NCBI RefSeq assembly: GCF_026914265.1
Contig: NC_069126.1
Location: forward strand, 37,141,725 to 37,205,724
DNA: 64,000 nucleotides
Direction: 5' to 3'
DNA from: Mya arenaria
Taxonomy: Eukaryota > Mollusca > Bivalvia > Myida > Myidae
The position numbers and the translations under genes are program-made. Numbering within the stretch: position 1 is the first letter of the stretch; every line of letters begins with the position of its first letter. Below the pieces are notes generated by a model that saw nothing but the letters and a program-made list of their open reading frames with translations, was not told the origin of the DNA and ran no database searches. Positions 56,301-64,000 of the stretch are shown piece by piece.

Positions 56301-58187
56301 GTTGAAATTTTCGATCTAAGACTACTATATGTACTGGTACCAGGTTTTGTTCTAATGAAAGCTTTGTTTATCATATCTATGCTAATTTGAAGAACAGACT
56401 TCATGGGGAAGTAATGAATTAAAGAATCTCTATTATCTCATTTAGCATTTATGTCTGTGGTGATATGTTTTGTCTGTAAAAAGCATTATATTAACAACAT
56501 CATACCAGATGTTTGAGCCCGGTCGAAATCATTGTCAAGCAAGACTAATTTTTAAAATGATTTGTATTCCGACACTTGGGCAAGCAGGGGCATTAATCAC
56601 ATTGTTGATAGCTCTAGTCATTTATGGCTTTGACAATTAATTGTTCAAAATTTATGCTGTTTGCAAATTGTATCAAATTTTGTAAATGTTTGTTTAACAA
56701 GATCGCAAACAAAATAAAAATATTGTAATCTTTTATCATGTTAGATTATATAGTGAATATTAATATTACATGTTATTATGTATAAGATGTTTTTTCCAGT
56801 GCAACCAGGATACATACCAGAACTCGGGAATGTTGCGCTTCGGCAAGCATTCAAATCCATGAAAGAAGGTGAAATATTTAAAAAAGCACCTTCCAAAGAT
56901 GCTAGTGGCAAGCCCAAGACAACCGAAACATCCACTGGTGGGAGAAATGCACAGGAGAAAGGTGATATATTTAAGAAAGCACCTTCCAAAGATGCTAGTG
57001 ACAAGACCAAGACAACTGAAACATCAACTACTGGGACATATGCACAGGAGAAAGGTGAAATATTTAAGAAAGCACCTTCCAAAGATGCTAGTGACAAGAC
57101 CAAGACAACTGAAACATCAACTACGGGGACATATGCACAGGAGAAAGGTGAAATATTTAAGAAAGCACCTTCCAAAGATGCTAGTGACAAGACCAAGACA
57201 ACTGAAACATCAACTACTGGGACATATGCACAGGAAAAAGGTGAAATGAATGAAACTGAAGCTGAGGAGGTCTCAAAAAGAGCTGGTGGCTGGAAAAGGA
57301 GGCATCCGTTGTCAAAAAAAGATGAAGAAAATGCTACAGTTGTTAGGGTTGGTTTGGCTAATCAGGATGTGACTAGCTCTTCCAAGAACCTGACCTACAC
57401 CATGGAAAGGGAACAGATCAAGTCAAGATCATGTATACAGCCAAGAGATGCAAAACAAACCACAGAAAGTGTTAGGTCCGGTCAGAAATCATCGCAGTCA
57501 CATGCCCAGGCATCTCGTACAATCTCTTCTACAATAGATTGCTCTGCTTCTAATCAAGCTCCACCAGTAGAGATAAATGATGAAGAAATTATCAAAGAAA
57601 AACATCAGCAACTTAATCAGCTATTCGCTAAATTCACCCCAAAAACGGCTAATATGGCACCAAGCATGGTGTCACTTTGTCCTGCTTCTGAAGTTAAAAA
57701 ACATAAAGCTGGAGCCAAGAAAAGGTTCCCAAAACCTGAAGAATTGGAGACTCCAAAAACTGAGATTATTCTTGTAATGCCACCAAAAGGAGTACCGATT
57801 AAGAATTACACAGTACAGTCAAAGACTCGAAAGAAATTTGAAACAGTAATTGATGAGGAAGATTTGACCATATTAGAAGAAAAGGAGGAAAGAGAATATT
57901 ATTATGAGGTAAAAACCTGTGAACTGGACCAATTCTATAATAAGAAAAGGAAAGTGGAACAGTCCCCTGCCGAAATTGTACCAGCTGTAAAAGCAAAAAT
58001 AGACAACTTTAACCAGCAAGCTGATAGTAAAATAGCAGCAAAGAAAAGGCTTGATTTGGCTAGAAAACGTAAACTGGAAGCAGTAAAACGGGCAGTAAAG
58101 GATCGGCAAGCTCCTGTGAAGAAGTCTAAGACATATTCCCTTAACCCATTCTGCCTGCCTCTCATGTTGGTTGATTTGGATCAATGA
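44376..58187 (+). CDS. SNAPC2: snRNA-activating protein complex subunit 2-like (SNAPC2)
   Basis: SNAPc binds the proximal sequence element of snRNA promoters for Pol II and III. Exons: 44376-44440, 44684-44744, 45690-45759, about 46067-46189, 48411-48540, 48875-49039, 55287-55337, 56800-58187. Similarity to vertebrate SNAPC2 (recalled) is collinear: a SANT-like start (TWSIQEKERMCKLLE .. LAKKIGTKSEEEVEEYIQKM; human TWSAREKRQLVRLLQ .. LARELRGRSEAEIRVFLQQL), APLEEWADIS (human APIEVWTDLA), YRAIYRFLSQCMQMGR .. SILVDLMHSL, and a C-terminal SLNPFCLPL (human PLNPFLVPL). About 680 residues, twice human; the extra is mostly exon 8, with four 31-residue repeats, charged linkers and a basic, probably nuclear-localising stretch (KKRLDLARKRKLEAVKRAVK). 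The exon 3 to exon 4 junction does not keep phase, so a small exon may be missing. Assignment rests on recognised motifs. Confidence 0.82.
44823..44981 (-). mobile_element. Tandem-repeat-bearing element, copy C: short deletion derivative
   Basis: Reverse-oriented relative of the elements at 2351-3226 and 61519-62993. It opens with the inverted 3' hairpin (ATGCCCCCAAAAGAGGGCAT, then ATTAAAATCGCAC) and closes with the inverted 5' end (ACTGTGACAGCTCTTGTT). The central 181-bp repeats are absent. Lies in SNAPC2 intron 2. Confidence 0.75.
45053..45358. mobile_element. MITE flanked by TTAA in SNAPC2 intron 2
   Basis: 306 bp with ends AGGGACT / AGTCCCT and TTAA duplicated at 45049-45052 and 45359-45362. 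Same terminal signature as the element in LRRC58 intron 2, with an unrelated interior. Confidence 0.7.
45829..45957. repeat. 31-bp minisatellite, four copies
   Basis: Tandem units of GTCTGGGTATTGTTATAACC plus TTGATGGTGTA, varying at a few positions. Intronic (SNAPC2 intron 3). Confidence 0.85.
46501..47055 (+). mobile_element. Dispersed repeat, sister of the one inside the 37-bp minisatellite
   Basis: Begins AGCTCGACCATTCGAAGAAT, continues CGCCCCGGCGTCGGCATCC and includes two sub-blocks with GTTCAGGRCCATCACAT and GAGGTTA. A block with GACTTGCATCATTGTTGG follows, all matching 22613-23654 in reverse. Has a poly-T run near 46839-46857. No coding sequence. Confidence 0.65.
47361..48121. mobile_element. 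MITE with ATTATGCCCTCCT inverted ends and nuclear-receptor-like motifs
   Basis: Perfect 13-bp inverted ends ATTATGCCCTCCT / AGGAGGGCATAAT, then GTCCGTCCGTCCGTCG near the left end. Two diverged internal repeats (GCTTGTCCGAGTGATAAC) are followed by AAAGGTCAAGGTCACAGTG. The palindrome GGTCACAGTGACC occurs exactly at 47541-47553 and 47697-47709. No target duplication was recognised and there is no coding sequence. In SNAPC2 intron 4. Confidence 0.7.
49000..50270 (+). repeat. About 49-bp minisatellite made of the SNAPC2 exon 6 / intron 6 junction
   Basis: Some 26 tandem units, the first being the end of exon 6 itself (about 49000-49050). Each repeats the exon's last bases (CCTGCTCAGAATGGCCTCAG, AAAACG) and the first intron bases (GTAATAACTAA). 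Some units (about 49825-49930) keep even the exon's CCCGGACCCTCGCC. Most copies therefore retain a GT donor in its context, ACG|GTAATA or ACA|GTAATA. A few units are shortened. Units diverge by a few substitutions each. Confidence 0.93.
50355..52010. repeat. 27-bp tandem array passing into 37-38-bp compound units
   Basis: First about 20 units of 27 bp (GTGACACATGCAATACACGT + ACAGGTT), then compound units in which GTGACACATG is duplicated (GTGACACATGGTGACACAAG + CAATACACATTCAGGTT). Because 27 is a multiple of three, both strands show long open frames (up to 222 codons) of a repeated nonapeptide; these are not genes. All within SNAPC2 intron 6. Confidence 0.93.
52011..54875. repeat. 36/26-bp tandem array with a 598-bp higher-order repeat
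   Basis: Units GTGTCACATGGTGAAACATG + CAATAACATACATGTA (36 bp) alternate with a 26-bp form lacking the GGTGAAACAT part. From about 52272 to 53467 the pattern repeats with a period of 598 bp: rare variants such as ACATGAAG and GTCTCATG recur exactly 598 bp apart. A further duplication of about 222 bp (marked by CAGTAACATACATGTAGTTT) lies at 53650-54010. Related in sequence to the preceding array (shared CACATG and GCAATA). SNAPC2 intron 6. Confidence 0.93.
55615..55680. repeat. GT-rich simple repeat
   Basis: Imperfect (GT)n/(GC)n tract, GTGTGCGTGCGTGTGTGCGT and following, in SNAPC2 intron 7. Confidence 0.85.
56868..57239 (+). repeat. SNAPC2: Coding minisatellite: four 93-bp units in SNAPC2 exon 8
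   Basis: Units 56868-56960, 56961-57053, 57054-57146 and 57147-57239 encode 31 residues each, beginning GEIFKKAPSKDASDKTKTTE. Units 2-4 differ by only two or three bases, whereas unit 1 has about a dozen changes, so the array expanded recently from one end. The length is a multiple of three, so copy-number change keeps the frame. Confidence 0.95.
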
Positions 58188-59262
58188 ACAGTGAACATTG
58201 TAAATTGTATTCCCAAAATGTCACAGTATTTTTATGTCACTTAGAAAAGACAATAATGTTTATGTCATACTTCTACAATGTCAGCGTTTTGAATATTGTA
58301 CAGGTGCTATTTAATCATCATGCAACTTTGTTGAATATTAAAGGTACTTCATGGTCTTATTGTTGAATGCTTCGATAAAGGATTGATCACATTTTGTGTG
58401 TATTCTTGCTACATGAATGCTGAAGAGCGAGCTTACTAAATCCATGGTATTTGCCAAGATATGGGTTTCATTTTGGGAGATATTCGCAAGTGTCCCTACT
58501 GCATTAATACAGTAAGAACACATGAACAAATATGATCAATCTTAATAAATATTTTCAAATATAACATAATATAACAATATTCATCACAGTTGAAAATCAG
58601 TAAAATCTTGTGCAATGGAGTATTTATTGAATTAAAAGGACAATGTACTAGTACATGCTTGAATGTATAAACAAATAGCCGATAATATCATACATCATAC
58701 GTCAAGTGAAGTCACATTAAACCAAAGTGTGATTTTGAAATAAACAATGAAATCACTAACTGTCGAGTGTTGCACAATATGAACCCCATTTTATTCCTAC
58801 AGAAATGTCTAATGCAGATATATTGGCCATGGATTTGGGTTACATTTTAGTCATAGCTGGATGTGTAAATGCTGTTGGTCACTGCTGGTTCATAGATTTT
58901 CAATGATCTAAAATAAAATGTACACTTGACCCACATGTGACACAACCCATGTCAATTGTTTCACCAGTGTTTTACCATCTATAGGCCCCCAAGTGTGACC
59001 TTTTAAAAGCTTTACATTTGAACTCGCACGAATGTGAGTCGGTGTTCGGGTGAAAGGATTTATTAAAGTTATAACCAAATACTGACAAAAATAATGATTT
59101 CTGACAAAAACAGGGCATTAATACTATCCTTTAAAGAGTATAGTATAAGTGACATCGCTTTTTTAAGAAATCGTTACTTTTAGAATACAAGCCTACCAGG
59201 TAAATTATGGGCCTTTGCTTAACTAGTTCATATTGTCTCCAGCAATATGTTTATTAAGTTTC
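58188..59262. other. SNAPC2 3' flank or UTR
   Basis: AT-rich, with candidate AATAAA signals near 58543 and 58910. No gene recognised. Confidence 0.4.
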
Positions 59263-59777
59263 AGTATGTTTTTGCTTTCTGAGATCTGGCCAAGGATGAA
59301 GGTTTTGCACGCCATCATCGACATGGACACGAGGCTATCACAATACCAGGATCTTTTCTTTAAAAACAGACAAACTAATAGCTTTCAACAATATACATCA
59401 TTCCTGGAGAAATATTCAACATAACTAGACGGTCTCTCTGTTCCAAAACATTTGATGTTGGGAGATATAGCGCAGAATGAGTATTATGTGCAAATTAAGT
59501 ATCAATGAAATTGTACAAGTGTTAACAGATACAGAACGGACATGAAAGTAGACACAAAATCTACGGCTAGAACCTTCGACCTTGACAAAGCAAGATTGTT
59601 TGGAATGTGGATTCAGCCCATTGGCTTGATGAGTTTTCCCAATTTCATGAAAATCTTTTAAGGGGTCTTGAAGATGCGGAGCAGACTTTAAATCAATGTG
59701 ACAGTCAGTTCGACATCCACACTAAAAACTGTCTCCCACTGCATAGCATGATAGGAGACACAATAAGAACATTCTAG
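59263..59777 (+). pseudogene. Possible coding remnant, unidentified
   Basis: Two stretches read as plausible protein. One is about 59270-59424 (EIWPRMKVLHAIIDMDTRLS, then QYQDLFFKNRQTNSFQQYTS). The other is about 59597-59777 (VDSAHWLDEFSQFHENLLRG, then LEDAEQTLNQCDSQFDIHTK). Their composition is amphipathic and glutamine-rich, like coiled coil, and unlike the AT-rich noise around. They are not in one frame, have no clear start, and I know no family for them. Could be a decayed gene fragment, unpredicted exons or chance. Confidence 0.25.
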
Positions 59778-61518
59778 GTGGGATGTTTAATAAGATATTT
59801 TCAAAGAGCATCGTCTGCTTGTGGTCCTCATATTGGTGATAGTTCAACTACATCTGTTGCATTTCAATATATATAAATATAAATATATATATAGTGGTTG
59901 GATTAAACTACAACACACACTTTCCTATTGAGGAAAATAAAGAAGGCTTCAATTTTATTTGAATTTATTTGTTCATTATGTTTTTAACAGGTAGTATTAG
60001 GTACTAGACTACAAGTACATTCTTTAATGAAATTTCTTGTTAAAAAACATTTGTCACAAGAAAATAACACCAGTAATATTAATGGAAAACTGTTTTTGTG
60101 CACCAAATCAGCAATAAATAGATGTTTGTTATTATGGCGGCGTTTATCAAAAATGTGAGAAACAACAACCAAATTTGTAAGTTCTGTTTACAAATGATAT
60201 TACTCATTGTTTGCATTTTGCAACAACACTAATTAATGAACGTTACCCCAAAGTACTTCATCAACTGCATCCAAGGTATACATTTTGTTTATCACTGCTA
60301 AAATGCTGTTATAACATGCATCAACTTCATAAACAATGTTCAAAATTCATACAAAAAACCCTTAACACAGTATCATATCTTTGTGAAGGTAAGGCATTCA
60401 TGTACAACCCTCGTGCAAGCTCTCTGCAGCTTTAAGAACTTGGTTTCACCACAGGTCTTCATATATTCACTAAGAGAAAGTATTGCAGCAAATTATATAA
60501 AACTAAGTAACATTTTGGTTTGGTTAGTTAGCCAAAATGTTTACTGATTGATCAATATTTATCCCAAAATTACTATTAACCAATCAAATCATTTAATCAT
60601 GCAATATAGCCTAAAGATAACCTGTGGACAACTTATGATGCAAGTTTTATCATTGCTTTATCACTTAGAACAGTTCACTGTATTATACACATTAATTGGT
60701 TTTGTACTGGAACCAAAACTCCACAGTTAAAATTGTCTTTATTCTAATACAGCCATATTATATGTAAAACAAGGAGATACGGATATTGCTGGATCAATAT
60801 GGTCTAGCTGATTGTGTCCGAAGCATGTTTATGAGCAATGTATAAAAATCCTATACTGGATAAAGCACTGACTAGAAATATCACATCAAACCACCGATGA
60901 TAAAAGTTGAACTGTAATTCTCCGAGAACTTCTGTTATTATGGTCCTGAAAACAAACAAACACAAACATGTATATACGCCATGTTGAATTTTACTGATTT
61001 AAGATGTTATGACTCAATGTAGTTATAGTATTCAAGATTAAGTTACAAAAGGCATAATGGTGTAAGATAATTATATATATATATAAGTGTAAATTCTTCT
61101 TAAATCATCAATATTGAACTGGAGATAGATTCATGTTCTCTTTTGTTAAACTACATATACATGTATACCCAAATAATAATTGGAGAACTGTATTTTTCCA
61201 AAATGGCATGAACATCAAACACTGTTAAAGACATTTTGGGCTAATGATATCAAAATGTAAGACTGCTATAAAATTAGTGAAATTATTTATTGACATCATA
61301 ACAGTTCAGTTTATTTTAAGTGCAAAAGTGATTCTAGTCCAAATTATGCCTTCCAACTTATGCCCACATATCCTGTTTTGTGACAATTATTTTAACCAAA
61401 ATGTGAACAATTAAACAAATAGATCAGCAATCATAGCAATACTTGTTGACCGAATTTGGTTACAAATATGTAAAATAACTCGTAGTAGCTTAAACAATGC
61501 TTACTTAATGTAAAGAAC
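59778..61518. other. Gene-free stretch, nothing recognised
   Basis: AT-rich with TA-type simple repeats near 59866-59893 and 61072-61086. Short plus-strand frames at 60211 and 60548 are featureless. Confidence 0.45.
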
Positions 61519-62993
61519 AAGAGCTGTCACAGTATGTGACGAATGCCCCCGAATGTGACATTGACCTACGAACAAGGTCAGTACATGAAAAGTTGATCTT
61601 GCCTTTACGTGTCAAATACATATGGCAAGTTATTTCAAATTGCCTCTGAACATAAAAAAAATACCACCCATACTTGACAACCTACACTGTTATGTCCTTA
61701 TATTCAGCACTCCATTGTGAATAAACACTATGTGTGACCTTGACCTTTGAGGCAGGGACACGGGCCTTGCACGCGACACGTCGTCTTGGTATGTGGAACA
61801 CATGTGGCAAGTTATTTTAAAATCTGTCCATACAAGAGAAAATTACAACACGGACACGACAACCTATACTCTATGTCCTTATATGCAGCACTCCATTGTG
61901 AATAAACACTAAGTGTGACCTTGACCTTTGAGGTAGGGACATGGGTCTTGCAGGCGACACGTCGTCTTGGTATGTGGAACACATGTGGCAAGTTATCTTA
62001 AAATCTGTCCATACAAGGGAAAGTTACAGCCCGGACACGACAACCTATACTCTATGTCCTTATATGCAGCACTCCATTGTGAATAAACACTAAGTGTGAC
62101 CTTGACCTTTGAGGTAGGGACACGGGTCTTGCACGGGACACATCGTCTTGGTACATGGAACACATTTGGCAAGTTATTTTAAAATCTGTCCATACAAGGG
62201 ACAGTTACAGCCCCGACACGACAACCTATACTCTATGTCCTTATATGCAGCACTCCATTGTGAATAAACACTAATTGTGACCTTGACCTTTGAGGTAGGG
62301 ACACGGGTCTTGCAGGCGACACGTCGTCTTGGTATGTGGAACACATGTGGCAAGTTATTTTAAAATCTGTCCATACAAGGGAAAGTTACAGCCTGGACAC
62401 GACAACCTATACTCTATGTCCTTATATGCAGCACTCCATTGTGAATAAACACTAAGTGTGACCTTGACCTTTGAGGTAGGGACACGGGTCTTGCACGCGA
62501 CACGTCGTCTTGGTATGTGGAACACATGTGGCAAGTTATTTTAAAATCTGTCCATACACGGGAAAATTACAGCCTGGACACGACAACCTATACTCTATGT
62601 CCTTATATGCAGCACTCCATTGTAAATAAACACTAAGTGTGACCTTGACCTTTGAGGTAGGGACACGGGTCTTGCACGCGACACGTCGTCTTGGTATGTG
62701 GTACACATGTGGCAAGTTATTTTAAAATCTGTCCTTACAAGAGAAAGTTACAGCCCGGACACGACAACCTATACTCTATGTCCTTATATGCAGCACTCCG
62801 ATGTGAATAAACACTAAGTGTGACCTTGACCTTTGAGGTAGGGACACGAGTCTTGCACGCCACACGTCGTCTTGGTATGTGGAACACATGTGGAAAGTTA
62901 TTTTAAAATCTGTCCATACAAGGGAAAGTTACAGAGCTAGACAGACGGACGGACGGTGCGATTTTAATATGCCCACCTTCGGGGGCATAAAAA
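61519..62993 (+). mobile_element. Tandem-repeat-bearing mobile element, copy B (seven units)
   Basis: Same ends as 2351-3226: AAGAGCTGTCACAGTATGTG at left and the hairpin ATGCCCACCTTCGGGGGCAT plus A-tract at right, with GACAGACGGACGGACGG just before. Seven tandem units of about 181 bp lie between, against about four in the other copy. Units are highly similar to each other and to the other copy, suggesting recent activity or homogenisation. Each unit carries TGACCTTGACCTTTGAGGT. Confidence 0.8.
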
Positions 62994-63114
62994 TTGCATT
63001 TTACATGAAAGATATAGTAGCAAAACTCCAACTGCAGTATCCCATACTCGTGGACTCCAGATTGATTTAGAACAATCACAAAATATTCATTTTATAAAGT
63101 GATAAAAAAAATAC

Positions 63115-63900
63115 ATTGCGTCTATTTTCAATGTAACCAAAGGGCAAGAGCACCAACTGCCTGTCCTTATTTTAGGACATCAAGTTTGGTAATGGAGGTT
63201 AAGCCAAATTTAGAGAGCAGACATGGTAAATACAGTTTTTGCCATTTAGCCAATTCAATGGTCATAACTCTGGTTCTGGAGTGACTGAGGTGACATGGCC
63301 AGTTATCTAACCTGACTGAGATATTCTGCAAATAGTCAATCTGACCAAATTTGGTGATGATTGAATGAAATGCTTCTAGAGTTCTTGTTCAGACAAGACC
63401 AATTTTAGGTGATTTCTATAATAAAAGGGGGATAACCTCAATGACTCGAGCAATATCAAACTTTTCAGAGATCTTGCGCCCATACATTCTGGCCAAATTT
63501 GTTGATGATTGGACACAGGCTTCTAAAGTCAATGATTGGACAAGACTGATAATTCAATCACTATGCAAAACTCCTGAGTCACTCAAGAAATATTGCTGGT
63601 GATTGAACTTGTCCAAGATATTAGGACAATACACATTCTAACCCAATTTGGTGATGATTGGACAAAAACTTCAAAGTTGGACAAGTCTGATTTTAAGTAA
63701 TTTCAATCATCAGAGGGCAATAACTCTCTAGTGATTCCAGCAATATTGCTGGTTATTGAACTTCTGACCTAATTTTATGATGATTGAAAGAAAACTTTTA
63801 AAGGAAAACATTCTGGATGCTGCCCATCTGCTGGCCCGCCTGTACATAGCAGGAAAAACTATAATATGTCCCGCTCTATGAACGAGCCTTTAAATATGGT
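63115..63900. repeat. Dispersed repeat with diverged internal units
   Basis: Three to four imperfect units share AATTTGGTGATGATTG, GACAAGACTGAT / GACAAGTCTGAT, GGCAATAACTCT / GGGATAACCTCA and AGCAATATTGCTGGT. Stylistically like the repeat at 17811-18785. Ends not defined; it may continue past the window. Confidence 0.5.
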
Positions 63901-64000
63901 ACATAGATTGACGAGCAATAGTCTTGAGCTGAATTTGTTTTAGTGTACTAAATAAAACTTGACTTATTGTTTACAGTATCTTTGGCGGGCAGTGAACAGT

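Noticed and set aside
56741-57249. Minus-strand 151-codon and plus-strand alternative 126-codon frames across the exon 8 repeats
   Set aside because: Shadow frames of the 93-bp coding minisatellite; the SNAPC2 frame runs on for 469 codons and ends in the family's C-terminal motif.

Overview
The window looks like nuclear DNA from a bivalve mollusc, probably a heterodont clam. It is AT-rich, has short exons in long introns, and is full of small transposons and minisatellites of types common in clam genomes. The four recognisable protein genes are most like animal genes. The species is inferred from repeat style and gene structure; no marker in the window fixes it.

Layout. (1) 1-7.8 kb, minus strand: the 5' part of ribosomal protein gene RPS19 (three coding exons plus a candidate TOP-type first exon), whose 3' end lies beyond the left edge. 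Its introns hold five C/D-box snoRNA-like genes on the same strand. Three carry a guide that fits 18S rRNA A99 (human numbering), the site served by U57/snR51; two are diverged relatives with shifted registers. (2) 8.4-14.5 kb: a broken CR1-like LINE, a TTAA-flanked MITE, a foldback minisatellite and local duplications. (3) 14.9-17.4 kb, plus strand: LRRC58 in three exons. (4) 20.9-23.9 kb: a 37-bp minisatellite split by another repeat. (5) 28.3-38.6 kb, minus strand: a complete GSK3 gene in nine coding exons. Exon 4, which encodes the ATP-pocket hinge, exists in two tandem versions of identical length, a candidate for alternative (mutually exclusive) splicing. (6) 40-43 kb: a candidate promoter, a hAT-like element with an 8-bp target duplication, and a 69-bp near-perfect palindrome. 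(7) 44.4-58.2 kb, plus strand: a gene I assign to SNAPC2, a subunit of the snRNA-activating complex. Its intron 6 is almost wholly tandem repeats, and the first array is made of copies of the preceding exon-intron junction, 5' splice site included. (8) 58.2-64 kb: mostly gene-free, with a second large copy of a tandem-repeat-bearing mobile element.

How the genes relate. All are housekeeping or signalling genes. RPS19 and its intronic snoRNAs both serve small ribosomal subunit production; SNAPC2 serves snRNA transcription; GSK3 is a pleiotropic kinase. LRRC58 and GSK3 are also near neighbours in the human genome (3q13.33), so this may be retained ancestral linkage. No LTR retroelement, Polinton or CRISPR array was recognised.
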